Origin: Armigeres subalbatus
Lineage: Eukaryota > Arthropoda > Insecta > Diptera > Culicidae
Length of the DNA: 64,000 nucleotides
Direction of reading: 5' to 3'
Assembly: GCF_024139115.2 (NCBI RefSeq)
Contig: NW_026942696.1
Span: 1 to 64,000 of the forward strand
Part shown: in pieces, positions 22,548 through 33,536 of the stretch
How positions within the stretch are numbered: position 1 is the first letter of the stretch
Layout of the letters: each line of letters opens with the position of its first letter
Translations under genes and position numbers: made by a program
Notes under the pieces: model-generated
Seen by the model: the letters and a program-made list of their open reading frames with translations, nothing else
Database searches by the model: none
What the model was told of the DNA's origin: nothing

Positions 22548-24847
22548 AATGTATGTATATGATAATGACCTAATGCAACCTTGTTCTATTTGTAGAGCAC
22601 AGAACAACATAAAAGAAGCGGCATCTTTGTAAGATACAAGTCTGTACTTTTCAGTAATATTCCAATATACATAATATAAATAGAATCTATCAAATTCGTG
22701 TATTTGTAGTAGATTAAATAAATTAATGAAAGAAAGCTAATTAACCCTCGGGGAACTGCTATAGGAATATGAAGCAATTTTAATTCAAACTCGTTGAAAG
22801 AAAAATCTTGTTGGGGTTTGCATACCTAATCTCGATAATACGACACAATAATCCCAGTTAGTGACTAATACAGCTTTTAATAGAAATCCAAGATATCTAC
22901 CGTACGACGTTATTCAAGGCCCAAATTGTTAGTAAACTGAAAAGAATCTCCACAGAAAAAACATCCATTCTGTTGAAATTTTCGTTTCTGTAGAAAATCA
23001 AATCAGGTGCAAGTTTCGTGGAAAAGTCTTGCACCCCTAGCTGAAATTCCTATAAAAACAAATGCAATCAAACTGTTATTAATGGTTGTTTCCGTTTGCC
23101 GCCTCGTCGAGCGAATGTCGATCAATCTCCTTTGTTGTTGATTAATCACCGACCCTCCCTTCCTCTCTTTTGTACCAACCCTTTACTGTTGATTGTGAAT
23201 TACCGATGTAATTCCCCCTTGTGCATAGAAATGCCGAAGTAACAATTGTATAGACAGAATAAATTTAATTTAGAAACTCGTGAATGCTATTACTTATCAA
23301 AATAAAGTGAGCTGCGTCATCCTAAAAAATAAAACATTAAGCAAATAATTATGTAAACTATTATAAAAATAAAAGCAACCTTATGCATTATACCACAAAA
23401 CATTTAGACAGAGGTAGTAATGAAGAAAATAGCAAACACTGAAGAGAATTCAAAACTCAGAAAGCAGAAATTATTCTTAATAGAAAATAAAAAACAAGAT
23501 GAAAGAAAATAATAAACCTGTATTATAGCTAAGTATGTAGAGAAGCGTATAAAACTGATTTGAACCAACCATGCGCAGTGCAAGTGTCGATCAAATTCAA
23601 CAAATACTATTATTACTAAATATGTGGTAAAACAACAGAAACTAAATAAATCATTATAATAATTCAAACTGATTGATAGTAGATTTGTTTTTGTGTTCGG
23701 TAGAGTTGAAAGAACTATCCTAGGACTCGGTACTCGGTAAACCGTGAAGTACCCTAATTTCGCGCACTTGAGATCTGACAAAGTTGAAACGTCCATAGAA
23801 AAATATGTAGTGCCCATTTGGGAACAGCATCACGCAGTAAAATGATTCTGGGTTCTCAAAAAAATGTTACTTACAAATGTTGCTGCTATATAAAAAAATG
23901 CGGTATGAATTTGAGACCATTGTATGTTTCGTCAAACGGGGTGACTTGCAACACTTTTTGGGTTTCTTTCTCAATAATTCTGAATTAAAAGGTTTACGAT
24001 ACAATTCTGTTGCTAAAAGCTTCAACTTCTAGCCTTTGGCTGTATAATATTTGAATAAAAGCAGCCAATGTTGAATAGAAGAAAAGTCTCCGCAAATAAT
24101 CCCCTAAACTTCAACTCGACTATTTCCCAAATATCTATCAGCTAGTCAGTTTGTGCCGAATATATTTCATCTTTTATCGTTTATGTAGCTTTCATATATT
24201 CATAAAACAACTCTGTCTGAACTAGCAACAAAGCTCATCGGTTGAGAGTTCATGTATGTAATTGAGTTGCTTGTTAGCAACTTCCCATATTACGGAGAGT
24301 AGCATTCACAATGAAAACGTTTTCCCTGTTGTTATAGCACTAACAAACAATATAGCGTAATTCGTAATTCGGAACTTCAAAACCACAATGTTTACATTTG
24401 ATTTTTGTTGCCGGAGCTGTGTATGAGCTATTGATTTCTGTAATGCAGCTACAAAGGTTTTCACCTGCTCTTATAGCAACTGACAAAGCGCTGTCATCAA
24501 TGCTAGCAGATAGTGTAAGAAAACAAGCCATTTAGAAGCGATATTTCTGTTGACGGCTACTGTTAAACGATTGGCAGCAGAGTAGCATCTATACAGATCG
24601 AGAAAATGTTGTCTAAAAACAATGTCAGCGATTGATGATGCATAAAAGTTAGCCAACAGAACATGTTGATAGATGTTTGAATAATGGTTGAAGCAATGCT
24701 GAAATTAAATTTTTAAGCTTATTTGCTAAAAACAGCATGTAGGCCTCTTTCTAACGTTTATACATCATGAATTCGAAAATAGCGTTAGCAAAATAACCTA
24801 TAGGGTATGCGAAGATGCACATCACATCCATCATTTTCTTTGTTATT
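22548..24847. other. Intergenic AT-rich stretch, nothing assigned
   Basis: No coding signal above chance. Long AT-rich open frames on the minus strand around 23404-23817 have transmembrane-like composition from base bias only. No repeat ends were identified. Confidence 0.35.
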
Positions 24848-24849
24848 TA

Positions 24850-25863
24850 CACTCTAAAAAATCATCACGTCATATTCACGTGAAAAATCACGTAACACGT
24901 CTGTCTTGAACAAACGACGATTGTTACGTGACGTTAGTAATGCTCACCTGAAATTCACGTAACTTTTACTAAAAATCTTGGTGAATATGACTGTATACCC
25001 ACGTAAACAATTTAAGTGAGATTGTGTTAGTGTGATTGCAGCTTCGGCATTTGCGGAAGACCTGCATTGTAAACAATGAATGATACATAACCTAAACATA
25101 ATGAGGCTTCGCGGAGGTAAGTGATATTTTCCGTACCTGCATTTTTCCTCCTTGGAAAAAATCAATGGAGGTTGGATAAAATTTATTAGAATCGTTGAAA
25201 AATGATGTGAAAGAAAAGTAAGCTGCTTGGAAGTCTAGAGCTACAGTTTTCCGATCGCGTTGTAGTCTAGTTTCCACTACTTTTTGTTTAATTAACAGCG
25301 GCAATATTAGCTATTTTCGAGCAAAAAACTGGTTTTAAAATTCTCAGCTATTCTCATTGAAATCATTTCTCAACAAATCTGATAAATTCCATTCAACATC
25401 CGCCGATAACTTTGTTTTTTCTTCAACAGTGCTTCTGCAATAACTCCAAAGCGCAATGACCAAATGACGGCATTTCAATGTATCAATGCATCAACAACGT
25501 GAAAAAGATTCCCTTTTATAGGAAGTCCCTGTTCATGTTTGCATTCATTCCAAAATCACTATATTTCAATACATTTCAAAACATGTAGTGGTTACCTGCT
25601 CTCTTGTAGCTTTCACTAAAATTTCAAGTAACCAGTACGACCAAATCACGTCAGGTTCACCTGATCAAACACGTAACTACTTTCAAGCTTCACGTCATTA
25701 GTACTGGAAGATCCAGTCAGAGTCACCGGATAAATCACGTAACTCAAGGGAACTAAAATTTGTTCAGGTTACTTGTCATTCAGGTCACTCTTACGTGAAA
25801 AGTATGGTGGATGAGAACCACATTTGTTTTCAGGTAAATATGACGTGAAGATTTTTCAGAGTG
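24850..25863. mobile_element. 1.0-kb TIR element, TA target, rich in CACGT motifs
   Basis: The left end CACTCTAAAAAATCATCACG and the inverse complement of the right end (CACTCTGAAAAATCTTCACG) match over about 38 bp. TA dinucleotides flank both sides (24848-24849 and 25864-25865). Many copies of TCACGTGA-like and TCACGT motifs lie in both subterminal regions (24865-25010 and 25640-25855). No transposase is visible. A TA target suggests a Tc1/mariner-type or similar MITE. Confidence 0.7.
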
Positions 25864-25881
25864 TACATATGTCAAAGTTGA

Positions 25882-26172
25882 GCCCTCCTTGGCCGTGCGG
25901 TAAGACGCGCGGCTACAAAGCAAGACCATGCTGAGGGTGGCTGGGTTCGATTCCCGGTGCCGGTCTAGGCAATTTTCGGATTGGAAATTGTCTCGATTTC
26001 CCTGGGCATAAAAGTATCATCGTGTTAGCCTCATGATATACGAATGCAAAATGGTAACCTGGCTTAGAAACCTCGCAGTTAATAACTGTGGAAGTGCTTA
26101 ATGCACACTAAGCTGCGAGGCGGCTCTGTCCCAGTGTGGGGATGTAATGCCAATAAGAAGAAGAAGAAGAAG
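25882..26172 (+). mobile_element. Feilai-like tRNA-derived SINE with TSD
   Basis: Begins GCCCTCCTTGGCCGTGCGGT (A-box region). The B box is GGTTCGATTCC at about 25947. The body is gtctaggcaattttcg and ctgggcataaaagtatcatc, ending in gatgtaatgccaataagaagaag. Direct repeats ATATGTCAAAGT/ATATGTCAATGT lie at 25867-25878 and 26173-26184. Nearly identical in layout to 63665-63956. It sits directly beside the TIR element ending 25863. Confidence 0.85.
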
Positions 26173-26194
26173 ATATGTCAATGTAACGGTGATG

Positions 26195-26245
26195 ACAGCC
26201 ATTGAATCAGGAGATCAGGGGTTCGAATCCTAGGGAGCAACAAAT
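26195..26245 (+). repeat. tRNA-like fragment (B-box only)
   Basis: GGGGTTCGAATCCTAGGGAG at about 26218-26237 is a good B box/T-arm, but no convincing cloverleaf can be drawn from the bases upstream. Probably SINE debris. Confidence 0.3.
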
Positions 26246-26726
26246 TGATATTTCAGTTTTCACAAAAAAAACATTAAATAAACTCTGAAATTTACTCTCC
26301 TCTCAAATCATATTTTATCAAATTGAATTCAGTGGTTGTATAAAACTTATTTAACAGATTCAAAAAATCTGAATAAGTGCCATTGAAACGAATTATATTA
26401 GTAAATGGTTTAGTAAAGATTGAGTGTAACATGCTGTAAAGTAGTTGTGCAGGCACGTCAAAAATATCTGAATAGATTCGCCAGATTTGCTGGTAAAAGA
26501 ATTGAATAGAAGTTCTTGATTATATGTATAGCACACATATTCAGCTTGAAGCCGTATAGACGAGTTGAAATAACATTCACATTGACATTAAATGTTAGTT
26601 GGGTTCCGATTCGGTAGGAATTCCGCCTCTGGAATGAGTTATTGGCTGAATACTAAATGATAATGAAATGATAAGTTCAATCCCTGATTTCGTACAATGA
26701 AAGTAAATTGAATTGTATGATACTAA

Positions 26727-26889
26727 GGGAAGATCCATAAAGTACGTCACGCAAAAATTGGCGATTTTCGACCCCCCTCCCCCCTTTGTCACACTTTTTG
26801 TATTAAACCTCTAAAATTTTTGTATGAGTCGTCACGCTGCTCGGAACCCCCCTCCCCCTATGAGCGTGACGTACTTTGTGGATGGCCCC
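26727..26889. mobile_element. Harbinger-type MITE, TAA target
   Basis: TIRs GGGAAGATCCATAAAGTACG and GGGGCCATCCACAAAGTACG (the latter the inverse complement of the right end), both continuing TCACGC. TAA flanks at 26724-26726 and 26890-26892. The inner parts carry ccccctcccccc runs. Confidence 0.75.
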
Positions 26890-26892
26890 TAA

Positions 26893-27192
26893 GGTTGTGA
26901 ACCATTCCAGCGATTAGTTTAACTTTTAGTTAAAATTTGACAGTTCGATGGTTATTTCTCTGTGGTTAAAAATAACCCTGCTCCGTAGCATGGTCTGATT
27001 TGACAGTTCGATAGTTAAACTTTCTTCGCGAGAAAATTGGCACCAAATCTATTTTGTTCCAAATAACTATCAATCTGTCAAAACTCAAATGGGTCGCCTT
27101 CGGGGTAAAATTTTGACCACGATGGGAAATTAACCATCGAACTGTCAAATTTTAACTAAAAGTTAAAAGAATCGCTGGAATGGTTCACAGCC
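26893..27192. mobile_element. Second TAA-flanked MITE, about 62-bp TIRs
   Basis: Left GGTTGTGAACCATTCCAGCG pairs with the inverse complement GGCTGTGAACCATTCCAGCG. The arms extend through taactaaaagttaaa and tttgacagttcgatggtta. The flanks are TAA at 26890-26892 (shared with the preceding MITE) and 27193-27195. Confidence 0.75.
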
Positions 27193-27296
27193 TAAATTAT
27201 TATACAATTGTTTTCTTGCAAAATCGAAAAACCAGCATAGAAAAACTGTATAATTACTAAATCCCGCGTAAGAAACGCGTTAAAAAAACGAATTAG

Positions 27297-27780
27297 TGAC
27301 AAAAGGTCGGAAGACAAAAAGTCGAAAGTACAAAAGGTCGATATTCAAAATATTGTCTGGATCTTCTAGATCTGGTCTTCTAGATCTGGTCTAGATATTC
27401 AGAATATTGTTCCATAGTAATTATTTCTTCTTTTAAAATTTCTCATTCTTAAACTTTGATTGATGAGATAAGTGTATTATTTCTGCTTGAAGTTAAATGC
27501 ATATCACAAATTCCTTTGGAATACACTCAATTTATTTTCAACTTGTTCTTGATCGAACTTTTGCCCTTTTCGACCTTTTGTCCTTTTCGACCTTTTGTCC
27601 TTTTCGACCTTTTATCCTTTTCGACCTTTTGTCTGTTTCGACCTTTTGTCCCTTTCGACCTTTTGTCCTTTCGACATTCTGTCCCTTTCGATGTTTTGTC
27701 TTTTCGACCTTTTGTCCTTTCGACCTTTTGGCTTTCGACCTTTTGTCCCTTCGACCTTTCGTCTTTCGACCTTTTGTCAT
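27297..27780. repeat. TTTCGACCTTTTGTC tandem array with an inverted outlier
   Basis: 27552-27780 holds about 13-14 units of 15-17 bp (ttttgtccttttcgacc). 27297-27342 carries three units in opposite orientation (gacaaaaggtcggaa, gacaaaaagtcgaaa, acaaaaggtcgat). Between them lies a small tctagatctggtc duplication at 27361-27392. Open frames across the array (Phe/Pro/Leu-rich) are a by-product of the repeat. Confidence 0.8.
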
Positions 27781-28577
27781 AGATTTAAAAAAATGCATCA
27801 AAATCGAAGACACCGTTATACTAATGACACACTGATGGTATTCGTACCATGCTATAAGAATCTTGAAATTAATGCCGCATACATATTATTGTCTTCATTA
27901 AAGATAGCCCTGGAATTATTTTCTTGTCGCCTTGTACCATGGTACAAATACCACAGGTGTGTCCTCAGTATTAGCCATATAACCATGAGCTGGACACTTA
28001 GTGAAGTAATCCCATGACTAATATTATAGGTAGAAAACAAAATTAATACATATTGCTTACTATTGAAGTTTCTACGCACAGCTTTGTCTATTCGTCTGAT
28101 AAGATTGCTTAAGAACATCACAATGCATTGTAAGCCCAATTTGACGCAGGATATTTTAGTCGAAAAATGCGTTCGAATGTTTCAAATTCAATGTTCAGCT
28201 TTAAAAGCTTAAAAGTAAGCTGTACTCATAATGCTCAGCTGTTTAAAGGCAGGGATAGAAAATTCTCACAAAAGTCATTTTGCACTAAAAAATGATCATT
28301 CGATCCTCAGCACTGTGTCTAAGAAAGCGAAAAATTGACGTATTAGGAAGGAGTATAACCTCCAATATTTTATTCGGGTATGTTAATTTTTCTTCAATAT
28401 GTAATGTGCATTTTATATCATAAATATATGCAAAGAAGAAGTGCAAATTAAGTCATCTAGCTTAATTCTTTGATATCTGTTTAATAAGTTTTATGAATCA
28501 TTTGATATGAAAGTGCGCCAGGTTTGGACCTGCGTCAAATCTGGTGCTTCCACGTTCCACGCTATTATCTAATTTTG
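27781..28577. other. Intergenic, nothing recognised
   Basis: AT-rich, no coding or repeat structure identified. Confidence 0.3.
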
Positions 28578-28825
28578 TTGTTGTCTTTATTTAAGAGGTT
28601 TTCAAAAAGATATTTTAGTTACTAGATAAAGATTGTCGCTACGGTTCCCTTTGTTCTGCTGTCCGAAACATGTGTGGTACATACCTGTCAAATCGTATGG
28701 ATTTTCCTTCTTTGAAATTTAGCTCCCCTATCCTCGCCAGCAAAAGATGTTTCGGACAGCGACGACAGCGACAATCTTTATCTAGTAACTAAAATATCTT
28801 TTGGTTTTCAGCCCTAGTCTGGCTC
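28578..28825 (-). mobile_element. Mini-retroposon copy split by a hAT MITE
   Basis: Its outer parts (28578-28604 and 28803-28825) read on the minus strand as GAGCCAGACTAGGGCTGAAA and CCTCTTAAATAAAGACAACA, the same core as at 52858-52916. The centre is occupied by the MITE at 28605-28802. Confidence 0.6.
28605..28802. mobile_element. hAT-type MITE, 198 bp, 8-bp TSD
   Basis: The termini AAAAGATATTTTAGTTACTA and their exact inverse complement continue to AGCGACAATC-type inner arms, about 35 bp in all. The 8-bp direct repeat GGTTTTCA flanks at 28597-28604 and 28803-28810. Internal ttcggacagc and gtccgaaac form another inverted pair. Confidence 0.85.
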
Positions 28826-29744
28826 ACTTCATTATTATTTTTTCATTAAACGGTAAAAAGTCGAAAAAACGGATTTTCCAATAAACAAAGTATATTTATA
28901 ATTATCGGAACGGTCTATTTATAGGACAAATAGAGCACTACGACGGGCTTATGCCCTTTTTTATAGTTTTCATAAAAACATTAGCACCGCTAAAGCGTGC
29001 TAGGCAAATCTTTTTTAGTGGAAATGGGAAACGGCCAAATTGAAATGAAATCATCAGTGTCGTTTACAATGCCAGAGAAAGCAAGAGCTTTCAAACCTTT
29101 CAAAGCTTTTGAACATTTTGTTTCTGAAATTGCATTCAAGACTGTTGTGCATGTAGTTTGTAATCTATAGATATTTATAAGGATTTATTAGCCAAATTTA
29201 GTGCACTCATATCTATGCAAACAGCCAATAACCGAAATATATCTAAATTGTGCAAAAGTTGTATAGTATATAATTTATGCATTCCGTTCGGTAGAAAAAT
29301 AAATAATCAAGCAAATTGATTTTTTTATCAGATGCCGGCGAAATCCTGTGTAATCATTTCTTAGCGTGATAGATAGAGAGCTTCTCAATGCACTTTTGCA
29401 TTTTGTTGCATTCTGTATGTGTGTTGCATTTTGACATTCAATCCAGCAGAAGCCAGCTGTTTTTAGCCAGAATAAACCGGCTTGGTATTTAAACTAACGT
29501 TTTTCCTGCAAGTGTTGTGATCAATTTTGAATGATTTTAACAAGAACATTGTTAGTTTCTTTTGGCGCAATTCGTAGACTACATTCATCAGGGACAATAT
29601 ATCAGGTAGGTGATATTCACTAGTGTAAATTAAAGACATTAATAATGATAATACTTTAATTAAAACAACGCCCTTACGTGTTACGTAAAATGTATATAAA
29701 ATAACCATTTAAATGCCAAACAATAGTATTGTCCATTTTAATTG
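28826..29744. other. 3' flank of the oxidoreductase gene
   Basis: AT-rich. Candidate minus-strand polyadenylation hexamers (AATAAA at 29184-29189; ATTAAA-type sites nearer the stop) are not decisive. No repeats assigned. Confidence 0.3.
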
Positions 29745-31595
29745 TTAAACCACAAAGGAAATCGGTTTAATGCCCAACCGCTCCGACAGCTGGTTACAAG
29801 TCTTGATTTGGTTTTCATGATATGCTAGGCCTCCTTCGGTTTCCACTTTCGTCATGTGATTTCGCTCCGGGTCACCGGGTACCAGGACCGGTTTCGTCTC
29901 ATCGGTCTGTGATTGCAATGAAAATTAATTACGTTAATAATTTGCGTTTTGTGTTGCTCGATAAATCGACTAACCCGCGGCATGTTCCTCAGAATACTGT
30001 TCAAATCAGACGCCCTTCCCTCGAAGCCGGGCGCGAACACACCCGGGTTGATGGCCACGAAGCACTGACCCAGATCGGCTTCCGAATCGGCACCGGCGTG
30101 AGTCCATTTTCGCACCTTGGTGGAGTAGTTGGAGCCGGCCATGATGCCGCAGAATATTTCCACCATCGCAGCCAGACCGTATCCCTTGTAGCCGGAGGTG
30201 AGTTCAGTTCCGCCCAGGGGCATCAGACAGCCGGTTTCGAAGGCCAAATTGGCATCCGTGGTGGGGTGGCCCGTGGGGTCCTGGGCCCAGCCGTGAGGAA
30301 TAGGCTCACCCTTGCGTCGTTGGATTTCGATCTGTTGGTGTAGAATTTTTAAGAGGAGAGGAAGGGAAAAATTAGATCTTTGGTAAGGTAGGAATCACTA
30401 CAATACAAAAAACTGTTTTTGTTTAGTACATGAACCTCAGGGGCCTTCCTTAGCCGTGCGGAAGTGCAGCTACAATGCAAGACAATCAAGACAATGGTCA
30501 AAGTGGCTAGGCTCGATTCCTGGATTAGAAAATTTTCGGGTTATTTTTACCGACTTCCTTGGGCATCAACGTATTATTGCGTTAGCTAATGCAAAAATGG
30601 TAACGGTAACTTAAAATCTTCGCCGTTATCAACTGTGAAAGCGTTTAATGAACACTACGAGCTGCGAGGCGTCAATATCCCAGTGGAGATGTAATGCCAA
30701 TAAGAAAAAGATAAAAATGATGTACATCTCTTATTGAATTGCTAATAAGAGAGTGCGACTTTCGGACCAACTAGCACCCACCACCCCCCTCCCCTTGTCA
30801 TTTATATTCGCCAACTTAATTATGATGTACCGCCGCCATGTATGGCGTGTACTCATGACACCATCGATTGCTAGAGATCGCATGCTTACCTTTCCAACCG
30901 CTACCGCTGTGGTGGCCATATCTAGCACAAAACCGTCACCGTTCTCGGCTGGCGCGCCAACTGAAATGGGATTTGTACCGAGGGCGGCCTGTTTGCTTCT
31001 GGTCGGACTCGCTAGTGGAGACGTATTTGTCATGGATATTCCGACACAGCCGGCGTTCATGGCTCGCATGGTGTACCATCCCGCAATGCCGTAATGGTTT
31101 GAACCTTAAATCCATAAATCATGTGTTAGTCATAACGCAATATCTCATAATGGCAGTGCCCTTGATACTCACGTTTCGCACAAACCCACCCGATACCAAC
31201 TTCCTTCGCCTTCTTGATGGCCAAATCCATGCAGAAGTTTCCGACGACCGCACCGAGACCGTTGTTTCCATCGACCCATGCTGCCGCGGGAGTTTCGTTC
31301 AAAATCGTCGGCTCCACCGCTCCGTTGCAGGCGTTCTTGTGCAGATCGTTGATGTACATCTCCAGGCGGTTCATGCCGTGGCTAAAGTGCCCCCGGTAGT
31401 CGGCCTCCACCAGCAGGTCGGCCATCTGCTTTGCGTGCGATTCCGGCGTCTTGGACTTGAGAAAACAGTCCACCATAAAGCGGCGGGATTCTTCGAGGGC
31501 AACGAGGCGCGGTTTCACTGCTGCGGCCATGATGTTTCGCTGCGAATGAGTGCGTGCTGATGCTGCTGGTGCCAGCAAAGATTTGCCAAGTGAGA
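29745..31595 (-). CDS. Malate/L-lactate dehydrogenase-2 family oxidoreductase, four exons
   Basis: Exons on the minus strand are 31595-31173, 31104-30890, 30331-29975 and 29906-29745 (TAA 29747-29745). All junctions are GT-AG and in phase: K-R(C|GT)-SNHYGIAGWYTM, GK|IEIQRRKGEP and NMPR|TDETKPVLVPGDPERNHM. From the ATG at 31530 the product is 363 aa, the usual size of the NAD(P)-dependent Ldh_2 family (PF02615). Family landmarks are DYRGHFSHGMNRLEMY, GNNGLGAVVGNFCMDLAI, CAKRSNHYGIAGW, GTNPISVGAP, GYKGYGLAAMVEIFCG and the C-terminal GDPERNHM. The family reduces or oxidises 2-hydroxy/2-keto acids; the exact substrate cannot be told. The frame is open upstream of the ATG to the acceptor at 31596 (cttcttttcttcatcag), and an in-frame TAA lies beyond it, so the exon either has an upstream 5' UTR exon or continues the presequence exon at 46162. 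Confidence 0.9.
30332..30889 (-). other. Intron of the oxidoreductase with an old Feilai-like SINE
   Basis: 30439-30715 on the plus strand is a degraded SINE (ggccttccttagccgtgcgg ... gatgtaatgccaataag), antisense to the gene. It lacks a clean TSD. Confidence 0.6.
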
Positions 31596-31607
31596 CTGAT
31601 GAAGAAA

Positions 31608-32814
31608 AGAAGTTTTAGAAGTCTTTTTCTACAAGCTGTTGTGAAGAGAGTGGACCAACGATGGGCCAAACTAAGCCAATACGATAACGGAACTCGCTTT
31701 TCTCCACTTTATTTGTGAAATAAATTTTGCTGAATGAGGCACAGCAAATACCAAAATTGGATTATTTAGCAACTAAAGAGTTCTACTGATAAAAGCTATC
31801 GCTAATGGTGGTCGCGGGTTGCATCACTGTTGATGGCGTTTACGGTCTTATCTGTACTGAAAGACAACGGGATATCAGGGAATAAATGTTCAAGACCAAA
31901 AAAGTCAAATTCATCAAGGACTTACTTCGATGGCACAATCAGTTGAATAAAATTAGATAATTATGTTGATAAATCTGCACTAACATGGCTTTTCAAAGAA
32001 GTATATCAGTGAGGTCGTCTTTAGTGTCTCGGTGTCTCGTACTTGAATCGACTTTACCTTAAATTTAGAAGTGTTTGCCGTTTTCCACTCTTGTGTTTTT
32101 CCCTGTGCCATGCGATTAATATAAATCGGTAAACATTTTCGTGGTGCTGAACATAGGTATTTGAATATTTTGAGATTCAATCGAGCTGCTCTTGCACTTA
32201 TGACCTCAGCAACAGAGGAGCCGAATGAAGAAAAGAACGCCATCTGTGGCCGAGTAAAATAGTAGATTCATAAACATTTCAAAAAGTTGAAGTATGTTTT
32301 GCCTTTTTGTACAACAAAGTTGTACCGAAAGGCTATATGATCACTTCAAAAACGAAATTTGCTAGGAGGCCCGGAGACCCACAGTGTTATATACCAATCG
32401 ACTCAGCTCGATGAACTGAGGTGATGTCTGTATGTGTGTATGTAAGTACGCTGGAGTCGGTTTTTACGTGGGGGATACGTTTCGCGTAAATCAAAACCGC
32501 GTAAAAAACGACTTCATTGTAAACCTATTTTCGCGGTTTTCACAGCTTTTTGAAAAAAAAACGAGTAAAAAAACTTTTGAAAAAAAAAAACGCATAAATC
32601 CCGAAAACCGCATAAAAAAACGACTTTCAATCAAAAATCGTTTTACGCGATTTTTACGCGTTTTGTTGACCTGTTTCGAATATGATACATGCTCCTTGTG
32701 GCACGAAGAATAGAATGTGTTCACAACATAACTTTTTGGTCATCCAAGAAATTCCTGGTGTAAGGCCTTTAGATCTACATGCGTAACAAAAAATTTGTTG
32801 TTCTGTTTTAAATG
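31608..32814. other. Intron or upstream region with an uncharacterised dispersed repeat
   Basis: 32290-32790 includes gtacaacaaagttgtaccga, then a run of ccgcgtaaaaaacgac / cgttttacgcgatttttacg that folds back (about 32480-32670), and an agaatgtgttcac...taaggcctttagatc segment similar to 44130-44200. Probably part of a widespread element. No gene. Confidence 0.35.
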
Positions 32815-33118
32815 TTTATTTATTTATTACCAGACTAAGGCCGGAGTGGTCTGTGCAGTGGTGGTTCTCCCAAGTCTTCTCCATACGCAGTACTTTTCTT
32901 TCAAAAACTCTCAGTGCGCGTTGGTTCTCCACAAGCATCGTCCAGGTCTCGTGTCCATTGAGAACTACCGGTCTAATAAGCGTTTTGTAGATAGTCAGTT
33001 TGCTACAGCGGCGAATTCTATTCGATCGGAGCGTTTTGCGGAGTTAAAAGTACGTATGATTCCCTGTCATAATGCCATAATGCGTCTCCGAATTTCTCTG
33101 CCGGTATCATTATCGGAG

Positions 33119-33320
33119 CCCAAGCAATCAAAAGTTCAGATTTTACTTAAAATTGTTCCTAACCGAACCAATTGGTTCACTCATGGTTCACATCGAGCTC
33201 CAAGCCCCTTAAGGGAACTTCAAAGTTCACTTTTGCGCTCCCACCATATACAAAATTACTTAAAATGCGAGCTAATTAAGCCAAAACATCCCACCTTATC
33301 CGTACTTCTGGTTGCTTGGG
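33119..33320. mobile_element. MITE inside LINE B1 (CCAAGCAA ends)
   Basis: TIRs CCCAAGCAATCAAAAGT and CCCAAGCAACCAGAAGT (inverse complement of the right end). Comparison with B2 at 59210-59240 shows the LINE sequence is interrupted exactly here. About 202 bp. Confidence 0.75.
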
Positions 33321-33334
33321 AGGTCACCAGTGAG

Positions 33335-33536
33335 CTTCTTTTGACAAATCGGGGGCTACTTCGGACATTTTGAAACAAGAATTTAAACTTTAATTACTAC
33401 CCATTTGCCACTACCACCATTTGAGTGCCTTGTTGATATTTGGATGTCAACTTTCTGTTTCAAATTTGGTATTTTTATCGTTTAGCTTTTTTTTAGAAAA
33501 TCAAAAATCCAAAGTAGCCCTCGGAGTCAAAAGAAG
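33335..33536. mobile_element. Second MITE inside LINE B1 (CTTCTTTTGAC ends)
   Basis: CTTCTTTTGACAAATCGGGG and the inverse complement CTTCTTTTGACTCCGAGGGC form TIRs continuing GCTACTT. Only 14 bp of LINE separate it from the previous MITE. Confidence 0.7.

Noticed and set aside
23404..23817. 137-codon minus-strand frame with transmembrane-like composition
   Set aside because: AT-rich chance ORF: no splice signals, no recognisable motif, Phe/Ile/Ser bias from base composition.
24340..24531. Small frame with CKHCGFEVP-like cysteines
   Set aside because: 63 codons, only one C-x2-C pair, no supporting exon; insufficient.
27456..27835. Phe/Pro/Leu-rich open frames
   Set aside because: Caused by the TTTCGACCTTTTGTC tandem repeat.
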